Positions 32,373-40,944 of a stretch of DNA of 64,000 nucleotides are shown in pieces. Under the pieces are notes generated by a model, which was not told the DNA's origin, made no database searches, and was given only the letters and a program-made list of their open reading frames with translations. The stretch covers positions 62,001-126,000 of the forward strand of contig CCRI01000015.1 in assembly GCA_000985875.1 (NCBI GenBank), in the 5' to 3' direction. Position 1 is the stretch's first letter. Each line of letters opens with the position of its first letter. This DNA is from Neorhizobium galegae bv. officinalis. Its GTDB lineage: Bacteria; Pseudomonadota; Alphaproteobacteria; Rhizobiales; Rhizobiaceae. Both the position numbers and the translations under genes were made by a program.

Positions 32373-32930
32373 TTGACGATTGCAGTCTCCCCGCAGGCCC
32401 TGCCGGCGCTCGTCCTGAACGCTGACTACCGGCCGCTGAGTTATTATCCCTTGTCGCTTTGGTCCTGGCAGGACGCGATCAAGGCGGTTTTCCTCGACCG
32501 TGTGAACATCATCGCGGAATACGATCACTCGGTGTGCTCGCCGAGCTTCTCGATGAAGCTGCCGAGCGTCGTCAGCCTCAAGACCTACGTCCAGCCGACC
32601 CGCAACCCTGCCTTCACCCGGTTCAACGTCTTCCTGCGCGACCGGTTCGAGTGCCAGTATTGCGGCGAACACGACGACCTGACCTTCGACCATGTCATCC
32701 CGCGCGCCCATGGCGGCGAGACCACCTGGGAAAATGTCGTGGCCGCCTGCTCGCCCTGCAATCTCAGGAAAGGCAGCAAACTGCCGAAGCAGGCCGGCAT
32801 GTTCCCGCACCAGAAGCCCTATCAGCCGACGGTGCAGGACCTGCACAATAACGGCCGGCTGTTTCCGCCGAACTATCTGCATGAAAGCTGGATGGACTAT
32901 CTCTACTGGGATACGGAACTGCAGCCGTAA
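32373..32930 (+). CDS. HNH endonuclease family protein
   Basis: A 185-residue protein with a complete HNH nuclease motif and two zinc knuckles: C94/C97 (CQYC), D106-H107, N121, C126/C129 (CSPC) followed by N130. The first 90 residues (ALVLNADYRPLSYYPLSLWSWQDAIKAVF) are typical of a bacterial family of stand-alone HNH proteins of unknown role, possibly DNA repair or phage defence. There is no restriction methylase nearby. It starts with TTG 32373, with TAGGAG 6 bases upstream, and has its own promoter and terminator, so it is a monocistronic gene. It is common in Rhizobiales chromosomes and thus not obviously mobile. Confidence 0.88.
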   Translation: MTIAVSPQALPALVLNADYRPLSYYPLSLWSWQDAIKAVFLDRVNIIAEYDHSVCSPSFSMKLPSVVSLKTYVQPTRNPAFTRFNVFLRDRFECQYCGEHDDLTFDHVIPRAHGGETTWENVVAACSPCNLRKGSKLPKQAGMFPHQKPYQPTVQDLHNNGRLFPPNYLHESWMDYLYWDTELQP

Positions 32931-32965
32931 GACGGAGCAGATCGTGCCTGGGATCGGATTTTTGG

Positions 32966-32990
32966 AGGCCGCCTCAGGCGGCCTTTTTTG
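32966..32990 (+). terminator. Intrinsic terminator of the HNH gene, embedded in dsbB
   Basis: AGGCCGCC (32966-32973) pairs with GGCGGCCT (32977-32984) around a TCA loop and is followed by TTTTTT. It is a strong plus-strand terminator. The loop TCA is the reverse complement of the dsbB stop codon TGA, and the right arm lies in the last dsbB codons. Confidence 0.8.
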
Positions 32991-33489
32991 CGCCGACAAA
33001 GGCGATGGCGGCGAGGATGACGCTCGCAATCACGTTCCAGCCGGCAAACGAGAGGCCAAGTACGCGAAGGGCCGCTTCCGTGCAGGAGGGGCCGTGGACC
33101 GTGTTCAGGTCCGAAAGCAGGCTGCCGGCATTGGTGGTGACGCCCGCGCCGCCGCCGCAGCTTGCCGGGCCTTCCCAGAAGGCCCATTCGACGCCCGCGT
33201 GATAAACGCCCATGCCGGCGCCGACCAGCATCATCACGCCGATCACGACGAGCAGTGCGCGGGTGACCCAGGCAGGCAGGCCGATCGCCGCGACGACGAT
33301 TGCCAGGATGCCGACCGGAATGCCGTAATAGTAGGGATTGCGCTGCAGCAGGCAGAGCGCGCAGGGGATGTAACCGCCGATGTATTGGAAGGCGAGCGCC
33401 CCGCCGACAGTCGCCGCCATGCCAAGGGTCAGGACGATTGCGTAGCCGATACCGGCGCGGGAACGGGGTGTGGAAGCTGTCAGCGCCAT
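32974..33489 (-). CDS. dsbB: Disulfide bond formation protein DsbB
   Basis: DsbB is an inner-membrane quinone reductase that reoxidises DsbA. The 171-residue protein has four hydrophobic helices, the first active pair C43-C46 (CALC) and the second periplasmic pair C111 and C136, in the usual DsbB positions. The arginine after the first pair (LLQR) that helps bind quinone is present. The start ATG 33489 has GGAGAGG 5-6 bases upstream. It converges with the HNH gene, whose terminator hairpin overlaps its last codons. The 261 bases between this gene and the tRNA contain no evident gene. Confidence 0.93.
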   Translation of the reverse strand: MALTASTPRSRAGIGYAIVLTLGMAATVGGALAFQYIGGYIPCALCLLQRNPYYYGIPVGILAIVVAAIGLPAWVTRALLVVIGVMMLVGAGMGVYHAGVEWAFWEGPASCGGGAGVTTNAGSLLSDLNTVHGPSCTEAALRVLGLSFAGWNVIASVILAAIAFVGAKKAA

Positions 33490-33682
33490 GCGCCTCTCCT
33501 GATATGCATTTCGACCGGCCGGGACGCCATGGCCTCACTTAGAGCAGATGCGCCGGCGCGGTAAGACAAATTATTTTGAATGCGGCGCGCTGATTGCCGC
33601 GGGCGGGAAGCCAAGAGGCCGCTGACCGCAACGAAATCAGACTGCCGCCATCAGATGATTTGTGCCCATCGCAAATTGGCGA

Positions 33683-33711
33683 TTGATGCGGGCTACGTCC
33701 TGAGCTAAGAA
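33683..33711 (+). promoter_or_regulatory. Predicted promoter of tRNA-Arg
   Basis: TTGATG (33683-33688) and TAAGAA (33706-33711) are 17 bases apart and 39 bases before the mature tRNA 5' end, a suitable position for a housekeeping promoter. No GC-rich stringent discriminator is obvious. Confidence 0.4.
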
Positions 33712-33750
33712 CCACCATCGGACGAAGGCGAGTCATCGCCTTTCAGGTTA

Positions 33751-33827
33751 GCACCCGTAGCTCAGCTGGATAGAGTGTTGGATTCCGATTCCAAAGGTCA
33801 CAGGTTCGAATCCTGTCGGGTGCGCCA
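33751..33827 (+). tRNA. tRNA-Arg (anticodon CCG)
   Basis: A complete 77-base cloverleaf. Acceptor stem GCACCCG/CGGGTGC, discriminator G and an encoded CCA are visible, with D-loop AGCTCAGCTGGATAGAGT, anticodon stem TTGGA/TCCAA with loop TTCCGAT, and T-arm ACAGGTTCGAATCCTGT. The anticodon CCG reads CGG codons. No integrase or partial tRNA copy is found next to it, so there is no sign that it serves as an integration site here. Confidence 0.97.
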
Positions 33828-33932
33828 TCTTCCCCATATTTGAGCCGAGTTCATTCGCGACCTCGATCGTGATGTTCCGCGCGCAATCACTGCGCCGGAC
33901 AACCGAATCCATATCAAAGCCTTTAAGAGATG

Positions 33933-34017
33933 TGGTGCCCCGTGCCGGAATCGAACCAGCACTCCTCTCGGAACCTGATTTTGAGTCAGGCGCGTCTACC
34001 AATTCCGCCAACGGGGC
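33933..34017 (-). tRNA. tRNA-Leu (anticodon CAA)
   Basis: A complete 85-base cloverleaf with a long variable arm, as expected for leucine. Acceptor stem GCCCCGT/ACGGGGC, discriminator A and encoded CCA are present; the anticodon stem CCTGA/TCAGG encloses loop CTCAAAA, so the anticodon is CAA reading UUG. The T-arm is GCTGGTTCGATTCCGGC. It converges tail to tail with tRNA-Arg, 105 bases apart. Confidence 0.97.
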
Positions 34018-34262
34018 ACTCGGGTAGCGGTAAGCGCTCTATCACGGCGTCGCACCGGCATGCAAGGGTGAAGTGAGGCTGCAATCCCGCCTGCTCCGTG
34101 CCTGCGCGGTTGTTCCGGATCAAGGCAGCGGGATGTGGATTTTTCCCTTTCCTTAACGGCATATCGCCGTTGTTTAGCATCTCCTGAAACATGTATGCCG
34201 CCTGGACATTCGGTTCTCGGAGGTCCGGCAATGGTGCCGGGTTTCGGAAGGAGAAGACTATC

Positions 34263-34913
34263 ATGCGGAAATCATTGCGTGTGCTGTTGCTGTCCGGATG
34301 TTTCGCCCTGCCTTTTGCCGGGCAGAGCTTTGCGCAGGGCCTGTCGGTCGGCGGCGAGAATGGCGTCAGTGCCGATGTGAATACGAGCGACGGGATCGGT
34401 GCCGATGTCTCTGTCGGCGGAACTGGCGGCGTCAGCGCCGATGTCGGTATCGGCGGCAGCAGGGGCGTGGCGGATGCGGATGTGACGGCGGGCGGGCGTG
34501 ATGGTTTGAATGCCGATGCGAATCTCGGCGGAAGGGGTGGGCTCGATGGGGATGCGGCCGTTTCTCTCGGAGGCAGAAATGGCGTCAATGCCGGCCTCGC
34601 GCTCGGCACCGGCGATGGCGTCGATGCCGGGATGACCGCATCGATCGGCGGCGGCAGTCCCGGTGCGGCTTCCGGTCCCGCTTTGCTCGGCCTCGGAGGC
34701 CCGGGGATCGGCGCAGCCCCATTGGGCGGTGCCGGCGCCGCTGCCGCTCCGGGGGCGGCCGGGCTCACCGGCCCGCAGCTCCAGGCCTTCCAGGCGATGT
34801 CCGAAACCGAGCGACGCCGGCTGCTCACTCGCTGCGCAGACGTCGCCGCTGGCGGTGGAGATGCGGCACTCGTCTCCCTCTGCCGCATGCTGCGGATGAG
34901 CGCCTCGCGCTGA
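34263..34913 (+). CDS. Secreted glycine-rich 12-residue-repeat protein, unknown function
   Basis: A 216-residue protein with a signal peptide (SLRVLLLSGCFALPFAGQSFAQ). It then carries eight to nine degenerate repeats of about 12 residues with the pattern GG-x-x-G-[VL]-x-A-[DG]-[VAL], for example VGGENGVSADV, VGGTGGVSADV, IGGSRGVADADV and GGRDGLNADAN. A Gly/Ala/Pro-rich spacer follows, then a helical C-terminus containing QLQAFQAMSETERRRLLTRCADVAAGG with two cysteines. Regular GG turns and alternating small residues suggest a beta-roll or solenoid. AAGGAG sits 11 bases before ATG 34263. It ends with a clear terminator. I do not recognise a functional family; adhesin-like or matrix function is speculation. 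Confidence 0.7.
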   Translation: MRKSLRVLLLSGCFALPFAGQSFAQGLSVGGENGVSADVNTSDGIGADVSVGGTGGVSADVGIGGSRGVADADVTAGGRDGLNADANLGGRGGLDGDAAVSLGGRNGVNAGLALGTGDGVDAGMTASIGGGSPGAASGPALLGLGGPGIGAAPLGGAGAAAAPGAAGLTGPQLQAFQAMSETERRRLLTRCADVAAGGGDAALVSLCRMLRMSASR

Positions 34914-34932
34914 TCGCCCGGACTTGCTGAGG

Positions 34933-34960
34933 CCCATCCCTATCGCAGGGGATGGGTTTT
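34933..34960 (+). terminator. Intrinsic terminator after the glycine-rich gene
   Basis: CCCATCCC (34933-34940) pairs with GGGATGGG (34949-34956) around an 8-base loop, followed by TTTT. It is 20 bases past the stop codon and separates this gene from the acyl-CoA synthetase gene. Confidence 0.75.
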
Positions 34961-35044
34961 CCATATCAGGTCCCCTCCCGTGTCCCCCTTGTATTTTCGG
35001 CATCGCGGATGTTAGCTGGTGCAGCAAAAATAGAAGCGCTGCCC

Positions 35045-36679
35045 ATGAAACTGCCTGCCCGTGCCTCTTATCTAGACCTTTTCCGCGATTTCGCCTGGGA
35101 GATCCCAGAGCGATTCAACATGGGAGAGGTGGTCAGCGATGCCTGGGCGAAAGAATTTCCGGAGCGCATCTGTCTCCAGCATTTCAGCCCGGATGGCGAC
35201 CATCGGGCGCTGACCTATGGCGCGCTGTCGCAGCGGTCCGCCTCGCTGGCGAATGCTTTCGTTGCGCTGGGTCTCAAGCCCGGCGATCGGGTGGCTTTGC
35301 TGCTGCCGCAGAGTTTCGAGACGGTGATCGCGCATGTGGCGATCTACAAGATGGGCGGCATCGCCCTGCCGCTGGCGCTGCTGTTCGGCGCCGAGGCGCT
35401 CGAATACCGGCTGAAGGCATCGGGTGCGACGGCTATCGTGACCAACCCCTTCGGTCTGTCGCGGCTGGCGGATCTACGCGAAAAGCTGCCGGAGTTGCGG
35501 CATGTCATCGTCACGGGCGAGACGCCGGCCGGCGAGGGCCTTCTGGGGCTCGATGCGCTGATCGCGGCCCATCCGCCCGTGTTCGAGGTTGTCGACAGCG
35601 TTCCTGACGATCCGGCTCTGATGATCTTCACCTCCGGCACGACCGGCCCGCCGAAGGCGGCGCTGCACGGCCACCGGGTGCTGGCCGGCCACATTCCGGG
35701 TTTTCAGCTGGCGCATGAATTCGCGCCGCAGGAGGGCGACCGGATCTGGACGCCGTCGGACTGGGCCTGGGCAGGCGGCCTGCTCAACGTGCTGCTGCCG
35801 GCGCTGATGCTCGGCATTCCGGTCGTCTCCTCGCCGGCCCAGAAGTTCGATGCGGACATGGCCTTCCGGATCATGAGCGAGATGGATGTGCGCAACGCCT
35901 TCATTCCGCCGACGGCGCTCCGGCTCCTGAAATCGGTCGAAAAGCCGCTCGAAAAATACGATCTCAAGCTGCGGACGATCGCCTCGGCCGGCGAGGCGCT
36001 CGGCCGTGAGACCTATGACTGGGCAAAGGCGGCGCTGGGGCTGACGGTCAACGAGTTCTACGGCCAGACCGAATGCAATTTCGTGCTGTCCTCGGCCGCC
36101 AATCTCGGCGTGTCGCGCGGCGGGGCGATCGGGCGGGCGGTGCCGGGCCATCACGTGGCGGTGGTCGACGGCAAGGGCATCGAGCTTCCGGCCGGCAAGA
36201 TGGGCCAGATCGCGATCCGTCGTCCGGATCCGGTGATGTTTCTCGGCTACTGGAACGACGAGGCGGCGACTGAGGCAAAGTTCGTCGGCGACTGGCTGAT
36301 CACCGGCGATCTCGGCCGGAAGGACCGCGATGGTTATGTGGAGTTCGTCGGCCGGGATGACGACGTGATCACCTCCTCCGGTTATCGCATCGGGCCGAGC
36401 GAGATCGAGGACTGTCTGACTGGCCATCCGGCGGTGCGGCTGGCGGCGGTTGTCGGCAAGCCGGACCCGATCCGCACCGAGATCGTCAAGGCCTATATCG
36501 CGCTGGCACCGGGCTATCTTCCCAGCGATGCGTTGGCTGCGGAAGTCAGCGACTGGGTGAAGACGCGGCTCTCCATGCACGAATATCCGCGCGAGGTGGC
36601 CTTCGTCGATGATATTCCGCTGACGACCAGCGGCAAGGTCATCCGCCGGCTGCTGCGGGACAAGGCGGCTGCAGAGTAG
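35045..36679 (+). CDS. AMP-binding acyl-CoA synthetase (acetyl/medium-chain type)
   Basis: A 544-residue ANL-superfamily enzyme that forms an acyl adenylate and transfers the acyl group to CoA. The P-loop IFTSGTTGPPKAAL, the A5 motif NEFYGQTECN, the A7/A8 hinge GDLGRKDRDGYVEFVGRDDDVI and the catalytic lysine in TTSGKVIRRLLR are all present. WTPSDWAWAGG in the middle resembles acetyl-CoA synthetase-like and medium-chain acyl-CoA ligases. Start ATG 35045 (MKLPARASYLD) fits the family; the frame opens 31 codons earlier. Upstream ribosome-binding sequence is weak. It abuts the GNAT gene tail to tail with no base between stops. Confidence 0.9.
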   Translation: MKLPARASYLDLFRDFAWEIPERFNMGEVVSDAWAKEFPERICLQHFSPDGDHRALTYGALSQRSASLANAFVALGLKPGDRVALLLPQSFETVIAHVAIYKMGGIALPLALLFGAEALEYRLKASGATAIVTNPFGLSRLADLREKLPELRHVIVTGETPAGEGLLGLDALIAAHPPVFEVVDSVPDDPALMIFTSGTTGPPKAALHGHRVLAGHIPGFQLAHEFAPQEGDRIWTPSDWAWAGGLLNVLLPALMLGIPVVSSPAQKFDADMAFRIMSEMDVRNAFIPPTALRLLKSVEKPLEKYDLKLRTIASAGEALGRETYDWAKAALGLTVNEFYGQTECNFVLSSAANLGVSRGGAIGRAVPGHHVAVVDGKGIELPAGKMGQIAIRRPDPVMFLGYWNDEAATEAKFVGDWLITGDLGRKDRDGYVEFVGRDDDVITSSGYRIGPSEIEDCLTGHPAVRLAAVVGKPDPIRTEIVKAYIALAPGYLPSDALAAEVSDWVKTRLSMHEYPREVAFVDDIPLTTSGKVIRRLLRDKAAAE

Positions 36680-37957
36680 TTATTCCGAACGGCCGGCGAG
36701 CGACATGATCTTTTCCCGGAGCATGCGGGCCATGTTGCGGGTGTTGCGGTAGAGGTGAAGCTGGGCTGCCACCTGGCGCACATCGCGGTCGCCGTTCTGG
36801 CGTAGTCCGATCACCAGCGTGCCCATCTCCTCGCGCTCTTCCCAGAAACGGCTCATGATCGGGTGATCGGGAACCGCGCAACTGTCGGTGCGCGTGATGT
36901 TGGCGTCTTCGAGATGCCATTCGGTCAGCTTCACCATCAAGAGCTTGCCGGGCGAGAACTGGGAAAAGCCCTCGTCGTAGGCGGTCTTCCACGTATAGGC
37001 CTCGCCGGCCATGATGAAGACGATGAGCGAAGCGATCGCGCGGCCGTCGAAATCGATGGTGTGGATGCGGACCGCATCGACTTCCGCCAGGTTGGTGATC
37101 GCCTCGCGGGCGAAGGCGGCGCGGTAGCGGTCGTTGATCAGGGCCGAGCGTTTGCGGCCCTTCCAGCCCTTGGCTTCGAGGGCCAGGAATTCCTCCATCC
37201 GCAGGCGGATCTCTTCCGGCTGGCGGGCGACCGAGTAGCTGAGCGAACCCTTGTTGCCGAGCTTGCGCCAGAGGCGGCGCATTTCGCGGTAGTGGTGCGA
37301 CGAGATCGAGTGTTTCAGATAGGCCTCGCCGTCGAGCAGGCTTTCCAGCATCGGCCGCTGTTGGGGATCGGTGACGGTGACCGGCAGGTTGCGGCCGATC
37401 GCGACGGCCTTAGCGAGCTGCGCGAACGGGCCGGAGAGCCTGACGTCCGGCATGACCAGCACGGAGGGCAGGCGGGCTTCGCGCATGCTGAGCGCCTCGA
37501 AAAGGTTGTCGATCGTCTCGGCGCTGTCTTCCGCATCGACGAGCGGCGTACCGATCGGGCCGAAGGGGTTGGCCCAGGCGCGGATGATCGAGGCGCCGAC
37601 GGAAAAGCCCGGCTTTTCGATCGTGAACGGCATCAGCAGCCGCATGCGGCTGCGCGCACCCGTCTCGTCGCGGATCAGCGCCAGGCGGACCTGCTTGTCC
37701 TCCACCCGCGGCATGGCGGGGGCGAGCAGCCGGGCCGAAAAGAAGATGTTCGGCTCGAGCGCGCGGTTGGAGAGGAACTCGAGTTCCTCCTGCAGGTCGT
37801 AACCGAAGGCGGCGGGATAGAGGCAGAGTTCGCGGCCCGGCCGGCCGACCTGAAGATGCGTATCGGCATCGGGCCGTTCGGCGCGGAATGCCTGGATCAT
37901 GCTCGCACGGCCGCCGCCATTCCCCTCGAACTCGCTGTTGAACGGAGGTAACGCCAT
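36680..37957 (-). CDS. GNAT/FemAB-like acyltransferase, exopolysaccharide-type
   Basis: A 425-residue protein of the GNAT/FemAB-like group ('cellulose biosynthesis CelD-like' or BcsL in annotation), with acyltransferase core in the C-terminal half: LEAKGWKGRKRSAL, RIHTIDFDGRAIASLIVFIMAGEAYTWKTAYDEGF and SPGKLLMVKLTEW. Proteins with this pattern modify polysaccharides or lipid-linked sugars. The gene begins two bases after the flippase stop, so the pair is cotranscribed. The start ATG 37957 has GGAGG reversed on the opposite strand only, so the ribosome-binding site is weak and coupling is likely. Substrate unknown. Confidence 0.8.
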   Translation of the reverse strand: MALPPFNSEFEGNGGGRASMIQAFRAERPDADTHLQVGRPGRELCLYPAAFGYDLQEELEFLSNRALEPNIFFSARLLAPAMPRVEDKQVRLALIRDETGARSRMRLLMPFTIEKPGFSVGASIIRAWANPFGPIGTPLVDAEDSAETIDNLFEALSMREARLPSVLVMPDVRLSGPFAQLAKAVAIGRNLPVTVTDPQQRPMLESLLDGEAYLKHSISSHHYREMRRLWRKLGNKGSLSYSVARQPEEIRLRMEEFLALEAKGWKGRKRSALINDRYRAAFAREAITNLAEVDAVRIHTIDFDGRAIASLIVFIMAGEAYTWKTAYDEGFSQFSPGKLLMVKLTEWHLEDANITRTDSCAVPDHPIMSRFWEEREEMGTLVIGLRQNGDRDVRQVAAQLHLYRNTRNMARMLREKIMSLAGRSE

Positions 37958-37959
37958 GG

Positions 37960-39372
37960 TCAGGAAGCCTTTGAAGGAGCAGAGGGCGTCGGATCGGCGA
38001 AGGCGAAGAGCACGATGCCGAGCGTGCGGCGGACTGCGATATGCAAGAGGATCGCCTCGATCATCATCGCGGATGCCGTGGCCATCGCGGCACCCGTCAG
38101 GCCGAAGCGGGGGATCAGCACGATATTGAGGCCGATGCTCGCCGACAGCGTTACGGCGTAGAGCAGGACGCAGAGTTTCTGGCGGCCCGCCATGCTGAGC
38201 AGGACCTCGCCGGGGCCGACCATGGATTTGGCGAGGATGCCGCAAAACAGGATCGCCATCAGCCAGTAACCGGCCGTAAACGCGCTGCCGAACAGCGACA
38301 GAAGCAGTTCGCCGGATGCCAGCGCCATGAGCCCGACGGCAAGCGACGGCCAGAAACTCCAGCGCGCGGTCTGTCCGGCAAAGGCTGCCAGCGCCGGCAT
38401 GTCGTCCTCCGCCATGATGGCGGAGAAGCGGGGGCCGGCGGCCGCCTTGATGGAGAAGTAGACGAACTGCACCAGCACGATCGTCTTTGCGGCGGCGTAA
38501 TAGATGCCGACCTGGTCCGGCGGCAGGTAGAGGCCGACGACGACGACGTCCGCATTGGTCAGCAGGAAGCCGATGCCGTCGACGAGGAAGAGCGGCAGCG
38601 AATAACGGAACCAGGCGCCGATCTCGAACTGCATCGGGCCCGGTCCGTAGAGCCGCCGCAGGCGCAGCGTCAGGCGCAGGAGCTGCGAAAGCGTCGTGAC
38701 ATAGGTTGCGGCAAGCGCGGCCTCCATGGCGGTGACGGCGGTGTGCGGCGCGCCGAACCAGAGGGCGGCCAGCATGAAGGCGAGGATCAGGGTCGGGCGG
38801 ATCAGGTAGGTGGGGCTCAGCGCCGTCACCGTCCAGCCGTTCGAGCGGGCGGTGCCGTCGAGCACGTCACCGAGCGCGATCATCGGCAGGGTGAAGAAGG
38901 CGAGCGACACCGGCACGAGATAATAGGCCTCGACCGTGTGGCCATAGACATGCAGGAACAGGAAGCCGAGGCCGGCAACCGTGCTTGCCGAAATGAGCGC
39001 CACCAGGCGGACGGCGAGATTGAGCCCGCGCACCGTCGCCACCTCGTCGCGCGCCTTGTGCTGGTGCAGGAAGCGGATGACGGAGGTGTGGAAGCCGAGG
39101 CAGGAGAGATTGCCGGCAAGCACGACCAGAACCCAGACGAATGCGAAGATGCCGTATTCGAATTCGCCCATCAGGCGGGCGAGCACGATCTGCGACACGA
39201 AGGCGATGGCAGCACTTGCAACACGGATCACGAAGGCGGTCAGCGCACGACGCTGGGCGCGGGCTGTCTCGTCGTCGTCGGTCAGGATCGATTCGAGCTT
39301 GCGGGTCAGCGGTGCCAGCCGGGTCCTCAGACCAGGCGGAAGCAATCTTTCCGCTGTTTCGATAACCGCCAT
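37960..39372 (-). CDS. Polysaccharide flippase (Wzx/MATE-like, oligosaccharide flippase family)
   Basis: A 470-residue inner-membrane protein with twelve or more hydrophobic helices, matching the polysaccharide-biosynthesis flippase family within the MOP superfamily. The first helix region FVIRVASAAIAFVSQIVLARLMGEFEYGIFAF is characteristic. It would flip lipid-linked sugar units to the periplasm. ATG 39372 is the most likely start; GTG 39381 is possible. The GNAT gene follows after two bases, suggesting a joint role in assembling and decorating a surface polysaccharide. No glycosyltransferases are in the window. Confidence 0.87.
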   Translation of the reverse strand: MAVIETAERLLPPGLRTRLAPLTRKLESILTDDDETARAQRRALTAFVIRVASAAIAFVSQIVLARLMGEFEYGIFAFVWVLVVLAGNLSCLGFHTSVIRFLHQHKARDEVATVRGLNLAVRLVALISASTVAGLGFLFLHVYGHTVEAYYLVPVSLAFFTLPMIALGDVLDGTARSNGWTVTALSPTYLIRPTLILAFMLAALWFGAPHTAVTAMEAALAATYVTTLSQLLRLTLRLRRLYGPGPMQFEIGAWFRYSLPLFLVDGIGFLLTNADVVVVGLYLPPDQVGIYYAAAKTIVLVQFVYFSIKAAAGPRFSAIMAEDDMPALAAFAGQTARWSFWPSLAVGLMALASGELLLSLFGSAFTAGYWLMAILFCGILAKSMVGPGEVLLSMAGRQKLCVLLYAVTLSASIGLNIVLIPRFGLTGAAMATASAMMIEAILLHIAVRRTLGIVLFAFADPTPSAPSKAS

Positions 39373-39483
39373 GATGGGCACGCAATACTCGTAACGACGA
39401 CGGGAACAATGGCCGAAAGTGTTGCCACAGCAGGGTTAAGAAAGGGTTCGCCCGGGCGTCGATGGCTTCGCGAAACGTGAACT

Positions 39484-40944
39484 TCAAGGCTCCCTGGAAG
39501 AGCGGGTCAACAGCTTGCGGACGGCCGGAACAGCCTGGTGAATGGCGGCGACGGCGAGTGCGACGGCGATCATCCCCACGGCAATCGCGAAGGTGAACGA
39601 CATGCCGGGGGCCACAGCTTGCGGAGGTGCCGTCGCGACATCGCCCGTTCCCGAGGCCATTGCGAACACCGCGCCCATCAGCGAGGCGCCGGTGATGAGG
39701 CCGAGATTGCGGGACAGATTGAGCAGGCCGGAAACGACGCCGCGCTGCTGCGCACCGGCGTCCGCCATGATCGCGGTGTTGTTGGCCGCCTGGAACAACT
39801 GATAGCCGGGCGTCAGCACCGCAATGGCAGCGACGTAACCGCCAATGCCGAACGTTCCGGGAAGCAGGGCGAGGGCAAGCGAGCCGGCCAGCATTCCCAT
39901 GAGACCGATGATAACTGCAGTCCCCGCGCCCAGGCGGTCGACGAGCCGGCCGGCCGGTACACCGCTGAATGTGGAAACGATCGGGCCGATCGACATGAGG
40001 AGCCCGACGAAGGCCGCGTCGAGACCGAGCGCGCGCGAAAGATAGAACGGCCCGACCACCAGCGTCGACATCATCACCGCCGAGACAAGCGCGCTGGTTA
40101 TCAATCCCGTGCTCAAGGCCGGATTGCGCAACATCGATAGTCGGATCAGGGGCGACGCCGCTTTCGCTTCGACAAGAACAAACAGGCCGGCTCCGACGGC
40201 AGCCAACAGCAGCAGGGCGGCGTTGGCTGGACCAGGACTGCCGCGGCCGATCGTCATAGCGAGTGCATAGGCTCCAAGCACCAGGGCAAGCAGCAGCGTG
40301 CCCGAGACGTCGAAGCCGGGTCTCTGGTCCGGTCTTTCGCGGCGAAGATCGGCAGGCAGGTAGCGAAAGGCAAGGAGGAGCGCCAGCAGGCCCAAAGGCA
40401 CGTTGATCAGGAAGATCGCCCGCCAGCCGGCGCCGGCGATCAGAAGGCCGCCCAGGGAAGGGCCGAGCGCGGTGCCGATTGCCGACATGGTTCCAAGCAA
40501 TCCCATGGCCGCGCCGGTGCGTGTCTTTGGAAATATGTCGGCCACAAAAGCCATGGTGAGCGCCATCATGGCGGCGGCCCCGAGACCTTGTGCGGCTCTT
40601 GCAGCGATCAGGATGCCCAGCGTCGGAGCAATCCCGCAGGCGATCGAGGCTGCCGTGAAAAGGGCAATCCCAGCGAGCAGGAGCCTGCGACGTCCCGAAA
40701 TGTCGCCAAGCCGCCCGACGCTCACGATCAGTGTGGTGATTGCGAGAAGATAGGCAAGGACCACCCATTGGACTTGCTGGAAGGAGGCGTCGAACGCCTG
40801 CGCCAGTGTCGGCAGGCCGACATTGGCCACGCTGGTGCCGAGCGACGAGAGCAACATCGAGAGCGAAAGAGCAGCGAGCGCCCCACGGAAGGCACTCGCC
40901 CGTTCTACCGGTGGCGGAACCGGATCGTGAGCGGCAGACGTCAT
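39484..40944 (-). CDS. MFS multidrug efflux transporter, EmrB/QacA-like (DHA2)
   Basis: A 486-residue transporter with about 14 transmembrane helices. The motif GRLGDISGRRRLLL between helices 2 and 3 (motif A), MMALTMAFVADIFPKTRTGAAMG and GPSLGGLLIAGAGWRAIFLINVPLG (motif C region) identify the DHA2 drug:H+ antiporters. It would export hydrophobic toxicants. ATG 40944 overlaps the DUF2798 stop by four bases (ATGA). The divergent LysR gene probably regulates both. The gene is convergent with the flippase gene in terms of space only; both lie on the minus strand, 111 bases apart. Confidence 0.9.
   Translation of the reverse strand: MTSAAHDPVPPPVERASAFRGALAALSLSMLLSSLGTSVANVGLPTLAQAFDASFQQVQWVVLAYLLAITTLIVSVGRLGDISGRRRLLLAGIALFTAASIACGIAPTLGILIAARAAQGLGAAAMMALTMAFVADIFPKTRTGAAMGLLGTMSAIGTALGPSLGGLLIAGAGWRAIFLINVPLGLLALLLAFRYLPADLRRERPDQRPGFDVSGTLLLALVLGAYALAMTIGRGSPGPANAALLLLAAVGAGLFVLVEAKAASPLIRLSMLRNPALSTGLITSALVSAVMMSTLVVGPFYLSRALGLDAAFVGLLMSIGPIVSTFSGVPAGRLVDRLGAGTAVIIGLMGMLAGSLALALLPGTFGIGGYVAAIAVLTPGYQLFQAANNTAIMADAGAQQRGVVSGLLNLSRNLGLITGASLMGAVFAMASGTGDVATAPPQAVAPGMSFTFAIAVGMIAVALAVAAIHQAVPAVRKLLTRSSREP

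Noticed and set aside
33748..34011. Minus-strand open frame of 87 codons starting MAELVDAPDSKSG
   Set aside because: It is made of the two tRNA genes read through on one strand; the peptide is a well-known artefact of tRNA-Leu and tRNA-Arg sequences.
33751..34017. tRNA pair as an attachment site for a genomic island
   Set aside because: No integrase, no direct repeat of a tRNA 3' end, and neighbours on both sides are core genes.
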